Source: Bacteroidetes bacterium GWE2_42_24
GTDB lineage: Bacteria > Bacteroidota > Bacteroidia > Bacteroidales > TTA-H9
Length of the DNA stretch: 64,000 nt
Assembly: GCA_001768515.1 (NCBI GenBank)
Contig: MEOA01000004.1
Span: 1-64,000 of the forward strand
Direction: 5' to 3'
A program made the translations under genes and the position numbers. Shown one piece after another: positions 39,310 through 47,942 of this stretch. Numbering within the stretch: position 1 is the first letter of the stretch; the number at the start of each line of letters is the position of its first letter. The notes beneath the pieces were generated by a model. That model saw only the letters and a list, made by a program, of their open reading frames with translations. It did no database searches and was not told the origin of the DNA.

Positions 39310-39357
39310 ATTAAAACAATTTATGCATATTAAAATCTACCTTACAAAAAGGTTTTG

Positions 39358-39429
39358 AGCCGATGACGAGAATTGAACTCGTGACCCCTTCCTTACCAAG
39401 GAAGTGCTCTACCCCTGAGCTACATCGGC
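39358..39429 (-). tRNA. tRNA-Thr (GGT anticodon)
   Basis: A 72-base cloverleaf with a perfect GCCGATG/CATCGGC acceptor stem and an anticodon loop TTGGTAA (anticodon GGT). It lies 48 bases upstream of tuf. Confidence 0.95.
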
Positions 39430-39447
39430 TAAGAAAGTACGGAATGG

Positions 39448-39520
39448 AGCGGAAGACGGGGCTCGAACCCGCTACCTAAAGCTTGGAAGGCTTTCGCTCT
39501 GCCAAATGAGCTACTTCCGC
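39448..39520 (-). tRNA. tRNA-Gly (TCC anticodon)
   Basis: A 73-base cloverleaf with a GCGGAAG/CTTCCGC acceptor stem and an anticodon loop CTTCCAA (anticodon TCC). It is the second of three clustered tRNAs upstream of tuf. Confidence 0.95.
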
Positions 39521-39556
39521 ATATTCTGACTCTTTAATAAATATCAAGTCGGAGGG

Positions 39557-39638
39557 TGGGGAGAGGAGGATTCGAACCTCCGAAGGCTGTGCCAACAGAT
39601 TTACAGTCTGCCCCATTTGACCGCTCTGGTACCTCCCC
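39557..39638 (-). tRNA. tRNA-Tyr (GTA anticodon)
   Basis: An 82-base class II tRNA with a long variable arm, a GGGGAGG acceptor arm and anticodon GTA within CTGTAAA. It is the first gene of the tRNA-tuf transcript. Confidence 0.95.
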
Positions 39639-39701
39639 TTCGACAAGAAGGTTCAATGAACTTTTTGTCTTTCCTTTTCTACGTTACTACTGTAACCCCT
39701 C

Positions 39702-39731
39702 AAAAAAAGCAGTCCCGTTTTAAAGGACTGC
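39702..39731 (-). terminator. Rho-independent terminator after hpf
   Basis: GGACTGC and GCAGTCC form a 7-bp stem (39725-39731 with 39709-39715) with a 9-base loop. Seven T follow on the transcribed strand (39702-39708). It ends the xerC-hpf transcript 54 bases after the hpf stop. Confidence 0.8.
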
Positions 39732-39761
39732 AAAAGTAATAACTATTCTGAAACACGCAAA
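39731..39761 (-). promoter_or_regulatory. Promoter of the tRNA-Tyr/Gly/Thr-tuf transcript
   Basis: On the minus strand TTTG (39758-39761), 19 bases, then TACTTTTG (39731-39738): a full match to the Bacteroidota TTTG/TAnnTTTG promoter. The expected start (about 39725) falls inside the preceding terminator stem. Confidence 0.65.
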
Positions 39762-39784
39762 ACATTTGCGCATATTTTCTGAAA

Positions 39785-40084
39785 TTATTTTCCGCGCTGC
39801 TTCTCCTTATGTTTCTCAAGTTGTTTGCGAAGTGCCTCAACAGCCTGATCTGATGCCTCCTCAAATGTTTTACATTGCTTACGAGCATAAAGGTCATTGC
39901 CCCTTATTAAAAGTTTAACCTCAGCAATTTTATTCTCTGGAGAATCAATATTCTCTAGCTTCAGAATTACATCGGCACCAATAATACCATCAAAAAGACC
40001 AGAAAGCTTCTCAACTTTTGATTGAATAAATGCTTCCAACTTCTGATCAGCCTTAAAATGTACAGAATTAATCGTAATGTTCAT
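39785..40084 (-). CDS. hpf: Ribosome hibernation promoting factor (short HPF)
   Basis: A 99-residue protein of the HPF/RaiA family (MNITINSVHFKADQKLEAFI, VILKLENIDSPENKIAEVKL). It binds the 30S A and P sites and silences ribosomes in starvation. It lacks the C-terminal dimerisation domain of long HPF. I choose the ATG at 40084, 4 bases after the xerC stop, so the two are translationally linked. A terminator follows. Confidence 0.92.
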   Translation of the reverse strand: MNITINSVHFKADQKLEAFIQSKVEKLSGLFDGIIGADVILKLENIDSPENKIAEVKLLIRGNDLYARKQCKTFEEASDQAVEALRKQLEKHKEKQRGK

Positions 40085-40088
40085 GTAA

Positions 40089-40985
40089 TCACTCCTTTCG
40101 CTTAGTGGCTCTTGGATGAGCCTGTTTGTAAATACTAAGAATTTTTTCGATGGAAGTATGCGTATAGATTTGCGTAGCCGACAAATCCGAATGACCAAGC
40201 AACTCTTTTATGGCTGAGAGGCTTGCTCCTCCATCAAGTAAATGAGTAGCAAAGCTGTGCCGAATCGTATGGGGACCTTTTCGTTTTATGGTAGTCACAT
40301 TGCTAAGATAGTGCTTTACGACCTTATAAACAAGTTTAGGATAAACTTTCTTCCCTTGCCCTGTCACAAATAAATAACTATCAATCTCTTTTCCCAAAAA
40401 ATTTCTCTTCACCTCCTCTTCCCAATTCTTAATATGATTTAAAAATTCTCCAGAAAGAGGAATTAAACGCTGCTTTCGGCCTTTTCCCATTACTTTTAAA
40501 GTGCTCCCTCCATAATCTATATCAGTAAACCTGATCGAACACAACTCGGAAACCCGGACGCCTGTCGAATACAATAATTCTATCATTAAAAAACTCCTAT
40601 TCCCTGCAAAACTGTCCTCAAAATCTCCCTCCTCCAACACTTTTATCATCGCTTCTTCAGTAACAATCTCCGGAATTCGTGTTCCCGCTTTTGGTATCGA
40701 AACTTTTTGCATCGGATCGATCTGTACAACACCCTCACGCCTCAAAAACCTAAACAGCGTCCTTATTGAGCTAATCATTCGCCTAATTGAGACTGCGGTA
40801 TACCCATTGTGTGATAAATGAAGCATCCATTCTCTTACCATTTGATGACTTACTTTCTCATAAGTTGACAAGTCATATTTGCTTTTTATAAAATCCATGA
40901 AAGTAGATACATCTTTAATGTATGCTTTCACGGTGTGAGGCGAATAATGCCGTTCGGCAGTCAGATATGCAAGAAAATCATCCAT
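40089..40985 (-). CDS. xerC: Tyrosine recombinase XerC/XerD type
   Basis: A 298-residue site-specific recombinase. An N-terminal SAM-like DNA-binding domain (MDDFLAYLTAERHYSPHTVKAY) is followed by the catalytic domain. The active-site residues are visible: Arg in YSTGVRVSEL, Lys in KVMGKGRKQRLIPL, HxxR in HTIRHSFATHLL, His in LLGHSDL and the nucleophile Tyr in ATQIYTH. It is expected to resolve chromosome dimers at dif. Its location between rpsU and hpf is usual in Bacteroidota, so it is a housekeeping gene and not part of a mobile element. Confidence 0.93.
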   Translation of the reverse strand: MDDFLAYLTAERHYSPHTVKAYIKDVSTFMDFIKSKYDLSTYEKVSHQMVREWMLHLSHNGYTAVSIRRMISSIRTLFRFLRREGVVQIDPMQKVSIPKAGTRIPEIVTEEAMIKVLEEGDFEDSFAGNRSFLMIELLYSTGVRVSELCSIRFTDIDYGGSTLKVMGKGRKQRLIPLSGEFLNHIKNWEEEVKRNFLGKEIDSYLFVTGQGKKVYPKLVYKVVKHYLSNVTTIKRKGPHTIRHSFATHLLDGGASLSAIKELLGHSDLSATQIYTHTSIEKILSIYKQAHPRATKRKE

Positions 40986-41012
40986 GATATTCGTTTTCTG
41001 AAGCGAATGTAT

Positions 41013-41045
41013 AAAAAAAGAGGCTTACCTTACCAGGTAAACCTC
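41013..41045 (-). terminator. Terminator between rpsU and xerC
   Basis: A 10-bp stem (41036-41045 with 41020-41029, one mismatch), a 6-base loop and seven T on the transcribed strand (41013-41019). It should reduce read-through from rpsU into xerC. Confidence 0.75.
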
Positions 41046-41067
41046 ATCAATTGTTCCGCCTCAAGAC

Positions 41068-41262
41068 TTATGCTTCTTCAGCCTGCCTGAGTTGTTGTAC
41101 GTAGATGGCTTTTAGCCTCTGCTCGCGGTTTATAACCGATGGTTTGGTAAACTTTTGACGTGAACGTAATTCACGAACAACACCAGTTTTTTCGAATTTA
41201 CGCTTAAGTTTTTTTAACGCGCGATCGATGCTTTCGCCTTCTTTTACAGGAACAATAATCAT
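41068..41262 (-). CDS. rpsU: Ribosomal protein bS21
   Basis: A 64-residue small-subunit protein (MIIVPVKEGESIDRALKKL, then VVRELRSRQKFTKPSVIN), which in other bacteria helps the start of translation near the anti-Shine-Dalgarno region. In Bacteroidota bS21 is among the proteins that help hide the anti-SD sequence. It has its own -7 box upstream and a terminator downstream. Confidence 0.95.
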   Translation of the reverse strand: MIIVPVKEGESIDRALKKLKRKFEKTGVVRELRSRQKFTKPSVINREQRLKAIYVQQLRQAEEA

Positions 41263-41300
41263 AACAATACCTCTTCCTTGTTAAATTAATAAATGTGCGG

Positions 41301-41308
41301 CAAAGATA
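41301..41308 (-). promoter_or_regulatory. -7 box of the rpsU promoter
   Basis: TATCTTTG on the minus strand, 38 bases before the rpsU start. A TTTG lies 15 bases upstream (41324-41327), shorter than the usual 19-21 spacing. Confidence 0.5.
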
Positions 41309-41327
41309 TAAAATTCTTTCATTCAAA

Positions 41328-43153
41328 TGATAATTCACAGAGATCTATCGAAGTTTTGGTCAGATTTATAATCTTTTATCCCTTGATTCATCACCGCATT
41401 GCATCAAATTCCAAGAATGTAATTCGCTGATGCATAAATCGGACTCCATCGGAATCTGTTCAAAAAGTATAGCTTTAACCGGACTTACGACCATGATTTA
41501 TGAATGATTCTTTAAAATTCTACAGACTATTTCACTACGTGAAGCCAAAGTTATATCCGAATATTCTCTTTATGTTATGGCCATTATTGGAGCGTTAGTT
41601 GTTGACACTACAATTTCTTTTGCAGTTACCCTTCGATCACCCATTTGATCACCTAGAACAACTCCATGAACTACCTATGTATATAACTCTGTTTCCGTTA
41701 TTACACGTATGGAGTAGCACCAAATAATCAGTAACGGTTCTTCCATACTCACTGATAAGACAAAAATGGCAGAAAATTGCCCATCACTAAAATTGTGCCA
41801 AAAAAATCAAACAGTCACCATTTCTTCATATATAAGATACTCAAACGTTACTACAGCCATAGGCAATACATAAGAAAAAGATATCTTTGGCCTATCTTTG
41901 GCCTATCTTTGGGACGACTAAGAGACAAATCAGAGTTACAAACAATTAACATTCAACTGCTTAAAAAAATGCATTAAGTGACTTTATTCACGTAATAAAA
42001 AATTAAAAAAGTTGAAATATTTTTAAAAATGGGTAGAAAAGAAGGGTAAACACAATTCTAAATATTGGAATTTGGTTTTGTTCTTGGAAATCAGAAAAAA
42101 ATGCACATCTCCTGCAGGCCCCCGTGAAGGTGTGGGTATTGGTTCGGGCTGGATGGTCAATGCGATTAATTTGGACAGGTTTCTTTGCCACAAGGCACTT
42201 ATCGGTGGTAATAGATGGTTATGCAGCAGTCTATATTATACAGTTACTGCCGGCAGCGGCATGAAATGACATATTTTTATTTGCCTCATAAATAACACAC
42301 TATCTTCCGCACAGGATTAATCACGATCGCACTGCCTGCCGATTATACTTTAAGAATCATGACAATTCATATCCTGGCCATTTAAATTTCTTCATGCAAT
42401 TTCATGCAGACCATTTTTAACCAGCTCCCTCCAAACTGATGGTTAACGCCAATATCATCACTTCTTATCTAGATTACCAGCGATTAACAATAGTACGACA
42501 GGTGGTTAAAAGAAGAATTTGAGAAGAAAAGAGTTGTAAAAGACATAATACCCGTTTCCTTTTCTGGTTTTTCAGTCTTTAGCGATGATAATGATAAAAA
42601 CACTATATAATGATTCATCCTATATCTACGGTAGTTCCTGTTTAAATCTACCATGAAACTCACCAGAGGGTAACCTTTTTTACAACCCAGGTTTTAACCG
42701 GACAGTTTAGGCAGGGTTAAGAATAATCTATGGCATGACTACTGGATCTGATCTGGAACATTCCCAACGTATTAATGAATTTTCGAAGACAAGAAATCTA
42801 CATCAGATAAATCCCGGCAACAATATGATGAGCGCTATGAAATACAACCAACACTCGGGATATCAGGCAAACGTTACTAAGTAATGAAACTTCTTAAACC
42901 GAATATTAAAGCACCACTTTCATTCTATCCCCAATTATCTGAAATTATTTCACCAAAAATTGAAATATTGAGTATTAAAAATCAAAAAGCCAGAATATTT
43001 GTCCACAAAGTGCATGTAGTCACATATAATTTTAAAAAAAAGTAAAATTTCTTTATGGTAAAAAAAAATATAACATTTTATTTTCCACATGCTTACGTTT
43101 GATAATATCTTAGGAAATAAGTTTCATTGAAGAAAAAAGTAAAAAAACCATCT
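41328..43153. other. Gene-free region of about 1.8 kb
   Basis: No credible gene was found on either strand; all open frames are short and unlike known proteins. It holds the 11-bp repeat array at 41882-41913 and AT-rich stretches. A possible degenerate relative of the G-run regulatory element lies near 42667-42685. It borders the sigma/CHAT region and may be a graveyard of older insertions. Confidence 0.4.
41882..41913 (+). repeat. 11-bp tandem repeat containing three -7-like boxes
   Basis: Two full copies of GGCCTATCTTT (41889-41899, 41900-41910), a partial copy before them (41882-41888) and GGG after. TATCTTTG, a TAnnTTTG match, occurs three times at exact 11-base steps. It is related to the repeat at 12020-12044. 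Confidence 0.55.
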
Positions 43154-43191
43154 GGGGGGGGGTTACCTTTTGTAAAAAACTGACATTAATA
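43154..43191 (+). promoter_or_regulatory. G-run regulatory element, copy A (upstream of dockerin-like gene)
   Basis: Nine G, then TTACCTTTTG, TAAAAAAC and TGACATTAATATA. Apart from two single-base indels it is the same as the element directly upstream of the sigma factor gene (copy B, 49882-49920, opposite strand). It lies about 113 bases before the start of the dockerin-like gene. It is probably a promoter or operator recognised by the sigma factor or a shared regulator. Confidence 0.6.
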
Positions 43192-43304
43192 TATACTTGC
43201 TAACAAAAATCGGGCAGAGGTAACCATAACCTATCTTTTTCGTTAGTAGAGGTAATTATGTTAAAATTTGTCGAGATCGATACTAAACTTTAAACTTGTT
43301 CACT

Positions 43305-44489
43305 ATGAGATTTCTAAGTTACTCATTAATCACATTACTTTCAGCAGTACTTCTTTCTGCAACAGGGTTTTCCCAAAATACCATTGAGGGCTATCTGTTG
43401 TATCATAACGATCCGAATAAACCAATTCCTGGCTCAGAGGTTACTTTAACTTCATTAAATGGTGGATCGAATTATATAGCAAACACAGATAATATCGGGA
43501 AGTACGTCTTCACCAATGTTCCGGACGGAACTTATCAGCTTACAGCTTCAACAACCATTTCAGCAGGTGGCGTAACATTGGGCGATTCGTATCTTATTCT
43601 TTTACACTTATTAGGATTTAATACATTATCACCAATTCAACAAATAGCTGCAGATGTAACAGGAAATGGACAGATTGGATGGGATGACTACACAACCATT
43701 ATCTCAGGCTGGTTCCTCAATGGAAATCCATTCCCTGTTGGCGAATGGGCCTTTGATACCGAAATTATTACAACGGGCCTTAAGGATAACACAAACCTTG
43801 GCGGCACTTCAGCAGGAGATGTTAACGGAGGCTATATCCCCAACTTGACTAAAGGAAATGAGCTGTATGTTGCAGTTGAAAATGATATCGACAAAACAAG
43901 TACATCGATTCAAAGTCTATCCGTTATAGGAAATCTTACGACAACAGGCTTCGGCGTTGTTTTTGACCTATCACCCAAGACCCAAATCACAAATATCACT
44001 TCTGCATTGGATGGTTTTGATTATATAGTAGCCCACGATCAGTTAAGGGTTACATGGATTAATAAAACAGGAAAATTAGTCACATTGAATGAATCCGAAC
44101 CTTTATTCACTATTCAGGGCAAAAATCTAGAATTGGCTCCTTCCATCGAGAGTCATTTCATCGATTCAGAAGGTAACATTATTCCTAACATAACATTAAA
44201 AGCATCCTCACCAGTTACAACAGATAAAGACCTTTCGATAAGAAGGCTCTATCAGTCAGGATCAGAAATTATTATCGAGTGTTACACTTATAATGAGCAA
44301 AATATCAATGTAATCATAAGTGACATGAGTGGAAGAACAATTTCATCTGTCAGCACTAAAACAATCGCTGGACTTACTCAGATCAAGATGTCGACGCAAA
44401 CGATTCCATCTGGTATCTATACTTGTAATATCGCTTCAGACGTAGCGACGAAAAATACAGTATCAAAAAAATTCTTTATAAATAATTAA
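43305..44489 (+). CDS. Secreted dockerin-like protein with T9SS sorting tail
   Basis: A 394-residue exported protein. A signal peptide (1-24, ending GFSQ) is followed by a carboxypeptidase-regulatory/CNA-B-like beta module (~26-85). A dockerin-like pair follows: GGVTLGDSYLILLHLLG (~88-104) and DVTGNGQIGWDDY (~117-129), the latter with EF-hand calcium-loop spacing, plus GDVNGG at 171-176. A cohesin-like or adhesive domain (~180-300) and a type A T9SS tail (~310-394, SGIYTCNI core) complete it. The start is the ATG at 43305; an in-frame TTG lies three codons earlier. It carries the G-run element upstream and a terminator downstream, so it is an independent unit. It probably acts at the cell surface. 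No enzyme domain was seen. Confidence 0.8.
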   Translation: MRFLSYSLITLLSAVLLSATGFSQNTIEGYLLYHNDPNKPIPGSEVTLTSLNGGSNYIANTDNIGKYVFTNVPDGTYQLTASTTISAGGVTLGDSYLILLHLLGFNTLSPIQQIAADVTGNGQIGWDDYTTIISGWFLNGNPFPVGEWAFDTEIITTGLKDNTNLGGTSAGDVNGGYIPNLTKGNELYVAVENDIDKTSTSIQSLSVIGNLTTTGFGVVFDLSPKTQITNITSALDGFDYIVAHDQLRVTWINKTGKLVTLNESEPLFTIQGKNLELAPSIESHFIDSEGNIIPNITLKASSPVTTDKDLSIRRLYQSGSEIIIECYTYNEQNINVIISDMSGRTISSVSTKTIAGLTQIKMSTQTIPSGIYTCNIASDVATKNTVSKKFFINN

Positions 44490-44508
44490 TCGAAATCTAA
44501 GCAAGATT

Positions 44509-44540
44509 AGGCGGTTTCATAAATGAAACCGCCTTTTTTA
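44509..44540 (+). terminator. Rho-independent terminator
   Basis: A perfect 11-bp stem (44510-44520 with 44523-44533) with a 2-base loop and a T-run. It separates the dockerin-like gene from the CHAT gene. Confidence 0.85.
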
Positions 44541-44573
44541 ATTACAGTATGTTTTTTTAACAAGTTAAAAATC

Positions 44574-44581
44574 TAATTTTG
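44574..44581 (+). promoter_or_regulatory. -7 box of the CHAT gene promoter
   Basis: TAATTTTG matches TAnnTTTG and lies 61 bases before the CHAT gene start. The -33 region is only a T-run. This suggests the CHAT protein is made by the housekeeping polymerase. Confidence 0.4.
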
Positions 44582-44642
44582 CAATATTATCAGCACTTTT
44601 CGGTGCAGATAGCTATCATATAAAAATCATTACCTCGATTTA

Positions 44643-47600
44643 ATGAGAAGGCTTTTGCATAAAACGCATACGATTAGAATGGTTCTTGTTGTTTTTGGTT
44701 TAATGTTAGCCTCCACCTGCTTTATCTTTGCATCTCAAAAAATAAATTCAGCATTTGATTGGGAGAATCAAACTCAGAAATTTGAAAAATCTGGTGATAT
44801 TAAGTCAGCAAAAAAAATCTATGAAGATGCCTGTGAGTACTTTTTAAAAAACAAACTTTATAAAGAGTATGTCAGGTGCATTACGGGATTGGCAACATTT
44901 GAGAAGAATAATCGCGAATATGCGATCTCTCTTCAAATGATCAGAACAGCCGACAGCTTATATTTCAGGTACAAATTAGACGCTCCTCTGCTACTGGGTG
45001 AAATCAACCACCTTCATGGAACCCTGATGATTATTTTTGGAAATAATCTTTCAGCAGTTAAGCTATTGGAAAGTGCGATTCAGGAGAAAAGAAAATCGCT
45101 CAGTGAATTGGACACCATTTTGTCTGTTACATACAATAACCTGGGTATGGCCAACTCAAATCTCGAACAGTTTTCTAATGCTATTAAATACATAAATCTG
45201 GCGATAAATTCGCTTGAACATCAACAAAATAACAAACTTAATTTACTGGCAAAATTTCACGAGAATCTGGGAATCACATTTGCAAGGATGGGGGATTTTT
45301 CAAAAGCAAGGGATTATATGTTCCGATCGTTATCTGAGAAATTGAAACTTTCGACCAGCAAGAATGATTATGCAAATCTGGCCTCATCATATGTAAATTT
45401 AGGCCAAATTGAAACCACACTGGGAAATCTTGATTCAGCTTTCCATTATTTAAATTATGCTGAAAATTTGTTGACTAAAACCTCAAATCCTGAATCATCG
45501 GATCTTGATATCGTTTACAATCATAAAGGGAACATATATAGCTTGCAGGGTGATTATGAGAAAGCCCTTGTGTATTACAACAAATCCCTCATAATGCTAA
45601 GACGTAAATCACCAGGGCACAGCCGGATAAAGGAAATTGAAATGAACATAGGTCACATTTATTATGTCAAACAGGATTACGCTAAATCGGTTGAATATTT
45701 CCTGTCATCACTTGATCATACCACTATTTCTGCATCGCAGTTAAAAACTTACAGAAATCTGGGCAAAAGCATGGAAGCTCTTGGCAGATTAGATGAGGCC
45801 AAGGACTTTCTGACAATGGCAATTCGGCTTAGTGAACAGCGCTATGGTAAAGAAAATTTCGAGGTTGCGCTAAGTCATCTCCATTATGGGAATCTGTTAA
45901 AATCGATGAATCTTCTTGCTGAATCGCACAAACACTATAGCACTGCTCTTCAAATTAATAAAAAACTTTTCGGAACAAAAAACCGCGATGTAGCAGACTG
46001 TTATCTTAGATTAGCAGAATTGGAATTGCAGCGCAAAAACTATCATGCCTGTCTGCAGAATTATCAAAATGCACTCATTGCGCTGGTTGAGGACTTTAAC
46101 GATGCTAACCCCAGCACCAATCCGAATACCAATATTCAATCGCCAGATTATTACCTGATGAATGTATTCGCCGGCAAGGGCGAGGCTTTTTTCGAATTAT
46201 ACCGAAAAGATAAACAGTTAAAAGACCTCTATTTGAGCTTTAATAACTATAAACTTTACGCCTCGGTAGTAAATCAAATCAGAAGCAAGCTAAGTTCAGA
46301 CGAAAGCAATCTGGTCATTAGTAGCCGGCTACGTGAGTTGTTAGGCGGAGCTCTCAGAACTACAACAGAATTATATAAAGTAACCGATGATTCTTACTAT
46401 TTATCTGAAGCATTTATGTTCGCAGAAAAAGGTAAATCGGCCATTTTGCTTGCAGAGGTCAATGACCGCGAAGAGATGCTCGGAAACCCAATACCAGCTT
46501 CCATGGCCGCCGAATCAAAACAACTGAGGAATAATATCGCTGGTTATAATAAGCTTATCCATGAAGAATTAAAGTCAACTGCCCCAAATCTGAATAAAAT
46601 TGACCTATGGCGAGAGAAAGTGTTTGCCCTCGAAAAAGATCAGGAGGAATTAGCCAAACGAATCAAAACCATTAACCCGGATTACTTAAAATATCGCTTT
46701 GGAGATAAAATCCCCACACCCAAAGAACTTCAACAATTACTCCATAACGAAACAATTTTGGAATACACCCTCACCAATGAGGCAATATATACCTTTGTTG
46801 TCAATCCTGATACATTTGTCCTCAACATCACTCCGGTTGATAGTAAATTTAAAGAACTCGTGGCGAGTTATATTGATAATATCCGACATGGACTTCTTGC
46901 AGATGCCCAGTTAAGCTTCAATTCATTTATAGACCAATCGCATCAGCTATACAATATTCTGATCAAGCCGAACTACGAATACCTGATGTCTGAACGGTTG
47001 ATGATTGTACCCGATGGAATTCTTGGTTATATCCCTTTCGAAACCCTGATTAAGCAGTTGCCAGAATACTCTACGCCTGATTACCAGCACCTCAATTATT
47101 TAATTAAGGATCGATCTATCCGTTATAGTTACCTGGCCTCATTACCTTTTATTGAATGGCCGGCTCGAAAAAAGCCAGATAAAACTTTTGTAGGCTTCGC
47201 TCCTTTATACGTTCAAACTGAACCCAGGAATAATGATAATTTGGAATTCAGGCCTGTCTTAAATGATATACCAGGGATTAGAGTTGAAGTGCAGAAAATT
47301 GCTGAAGGAATTTCAGGCAGTGATCTCTTCCTTAATGAAAATGCCACTGAAGCTACCTTTAAAAAGATTTCAGGCGAGTACGAAATTCTCCATCTTGCTT
47401 TACACACTCTTGTCGATAATGATAACCCAATGTTCAGCAAGATGATCTTCTCTAATTCTCCAGATAGTACTGAAGATCAATTATTAAACACCTACGAAAT
47501 CTATAATCTCGACCTTTCAGCCCGGCTTGCTGTCCTTAGTAGCTGTAATACCGGTAGTGGCCGTTTAGTCAGTGGGGAAGGGGTTATGAGCCTTGCCAGA

Positions 47601-47942
47601 GGATTTCTATATGCCGGGGTACCTTCGGTTGTCATGACCTTATGGGAAGCAGAAGACGACGTGGCTACAGGGATGATGCCATCATTTTATGAAAATCTCA
47701 AACAAGGCCAGGAAATTGATCAGGCACTTCACAATGCTAAACTTGATTATCTGGCCTCCGCTGACCGACTACGTTCTCATCCATACTTCTGGTCCTCATA
47801 TGTCATGATTGGCGCCAACGAACCCATAACAAATCTAAAAGAGAAAGGAATTCCGGTATGGTTAATCACCATTGGGATTTTTACTCTATTATCCGTCATT
47901 GGATACTTGACTTCCAAGAAGATAACACAAAACAAGAAGTAA
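44643..47942 (+). CDS. Membrane-anchored TPR-CHAT protein (caspase-like peptidase)
   Basis: A 1099-residue protein. Residues ~10-32 form a signal peptide or anchor (MVLVVFGLMLASTCFIFAS). Residues ~35-500 hold about ten tetratricopeptide repeats (e.g. YNNLGMANSNLEQFSNAIKY, YANLASSYVNLGQIE). A helical linker (~560-690) precedes the CHAT domain (~750-1060). The His-Cys dyad of the caspase-like fold is intact: His921 in HLALHT and Cys968 in LSSCNTGSGRLVSGEG. A last membrane segment (~1071-1090, VWLITIGIFTLLSVIGYL) ends in a basic tail. The topology puts repeats and protease domain in the periplasm. CHAT proteins include separase-like and gasdermin-activating proteases. Here a neighbouring sigma/anti-sigma pair suggests a signalling role. 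Confidence 0.85.
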   Translation: MRRLLHKTHTIRMVLVVFGLMLASTCFIFASQKINSAFDWENQTQKFEKSGDIKSAKKIYEDACEYFLKNKLYKEYVRCITGLATFEKNNREYAISLQMIRTADSLYFRYKLDAPLLLGEINHLHGTLMIIFGNNLSAVKLLESAIQEKRKSLSELDTILSVTYNNLGMANSNLEQFSNAIKYINLAINSLEHQQNNKLNLLAKFHENLGITFARMGDFSKARDYMFRSLSEKLKLSTSKNDYANLASSYVNLGQIETTLGNLDSAFHYLNYAENLLTKTSNPESSDLDIVYNHKGNIYSLQGDYEKALVYYNKSLIMLRRKSPGHSRIKEIEMNIGHIYYVKQDYAKSVEYFLSSLDHTTISASQLKTYRNLGKSMEALGRLDEAKDFLTMAIRLSEQRYGKENFEVALSHLHYGNLLKSMNLLAESHKHYSTALQINKKLFGTKNRDVADCYLRLAELELQRKNYHACLQNYQNALIALVEDFNDANPSTNPNTNIQSPDYYLMNVFAGKGEAFFELYRKDKQLKDLYLSFNNYKLYASVVNQIRSKLSSDESNLVISSRLRELLGGALRTTTELYKVTDDSYYLSEAFMFAEKGKSAILLAEVNDREEMLGNPIPASMAAESKQLRNNIAGYNKLIHEELKSTAPNLNKIDLWREKVFALEKDQEELAKRIKTINPDYLKYRFGDKIPTPKELQQLLHNETILEYTLTNEAIYTFVVNPDTFVLNITPVDSKFKELVASYIDNIRHGLLADAQLSFNSFIDQSHQLYNILIKPNYEYLMSERLMIVPDGILGYIPFETLIKQLPEYSTPDYQHLNYLIKDRSIRYSYLASLPFIEWPARKKPDKTFVGFAPLYVQTEPRNNDNLEFRPVLNDIPGIRVEVQKIAEGISGSDLFLNENATEATFKKISGEYEILHLALHTLVDNDNPMFSKMIFSNSPDSTEDQLLNTYEIYNLDLSARLAVLSSCNTGSGRLVSGEGVMSLARGFLYAGVPSVVMTLWEAEDDVATGMMPSFYENLKQGQEIDQALHNAKLDYLASADRLRSHPYFWSSYVMIGANEPITNLKEKGIPVWLITIGIFTLLSVIGYLTSKKITQNKK

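Noticed and set aside
40089-40985. Tyrosine recombinase as a sign of an integrated element
   Set aside because: It is XerC/D-like, lies between rpsU and hpf in the normal order, and no attachment-site duplication or mobile genes are near.
41577-41648. Short frame starting MAIIGALVVDTTISF that faintly resembles a transposase segment
   Set aside because: Only 23 codons before a stop, no flanking transposase motifs or inverted repeats; similarity too weak to call an insertion-sequence remnant.
42735-42884. 49-codon open frame (starts MTTGSDLEHSQRINEFSK)
   Set aside because: No recognisable family, no promoter or ribosome-binding evidence; it lies in AT-rich gene-free DNA and may be chance.
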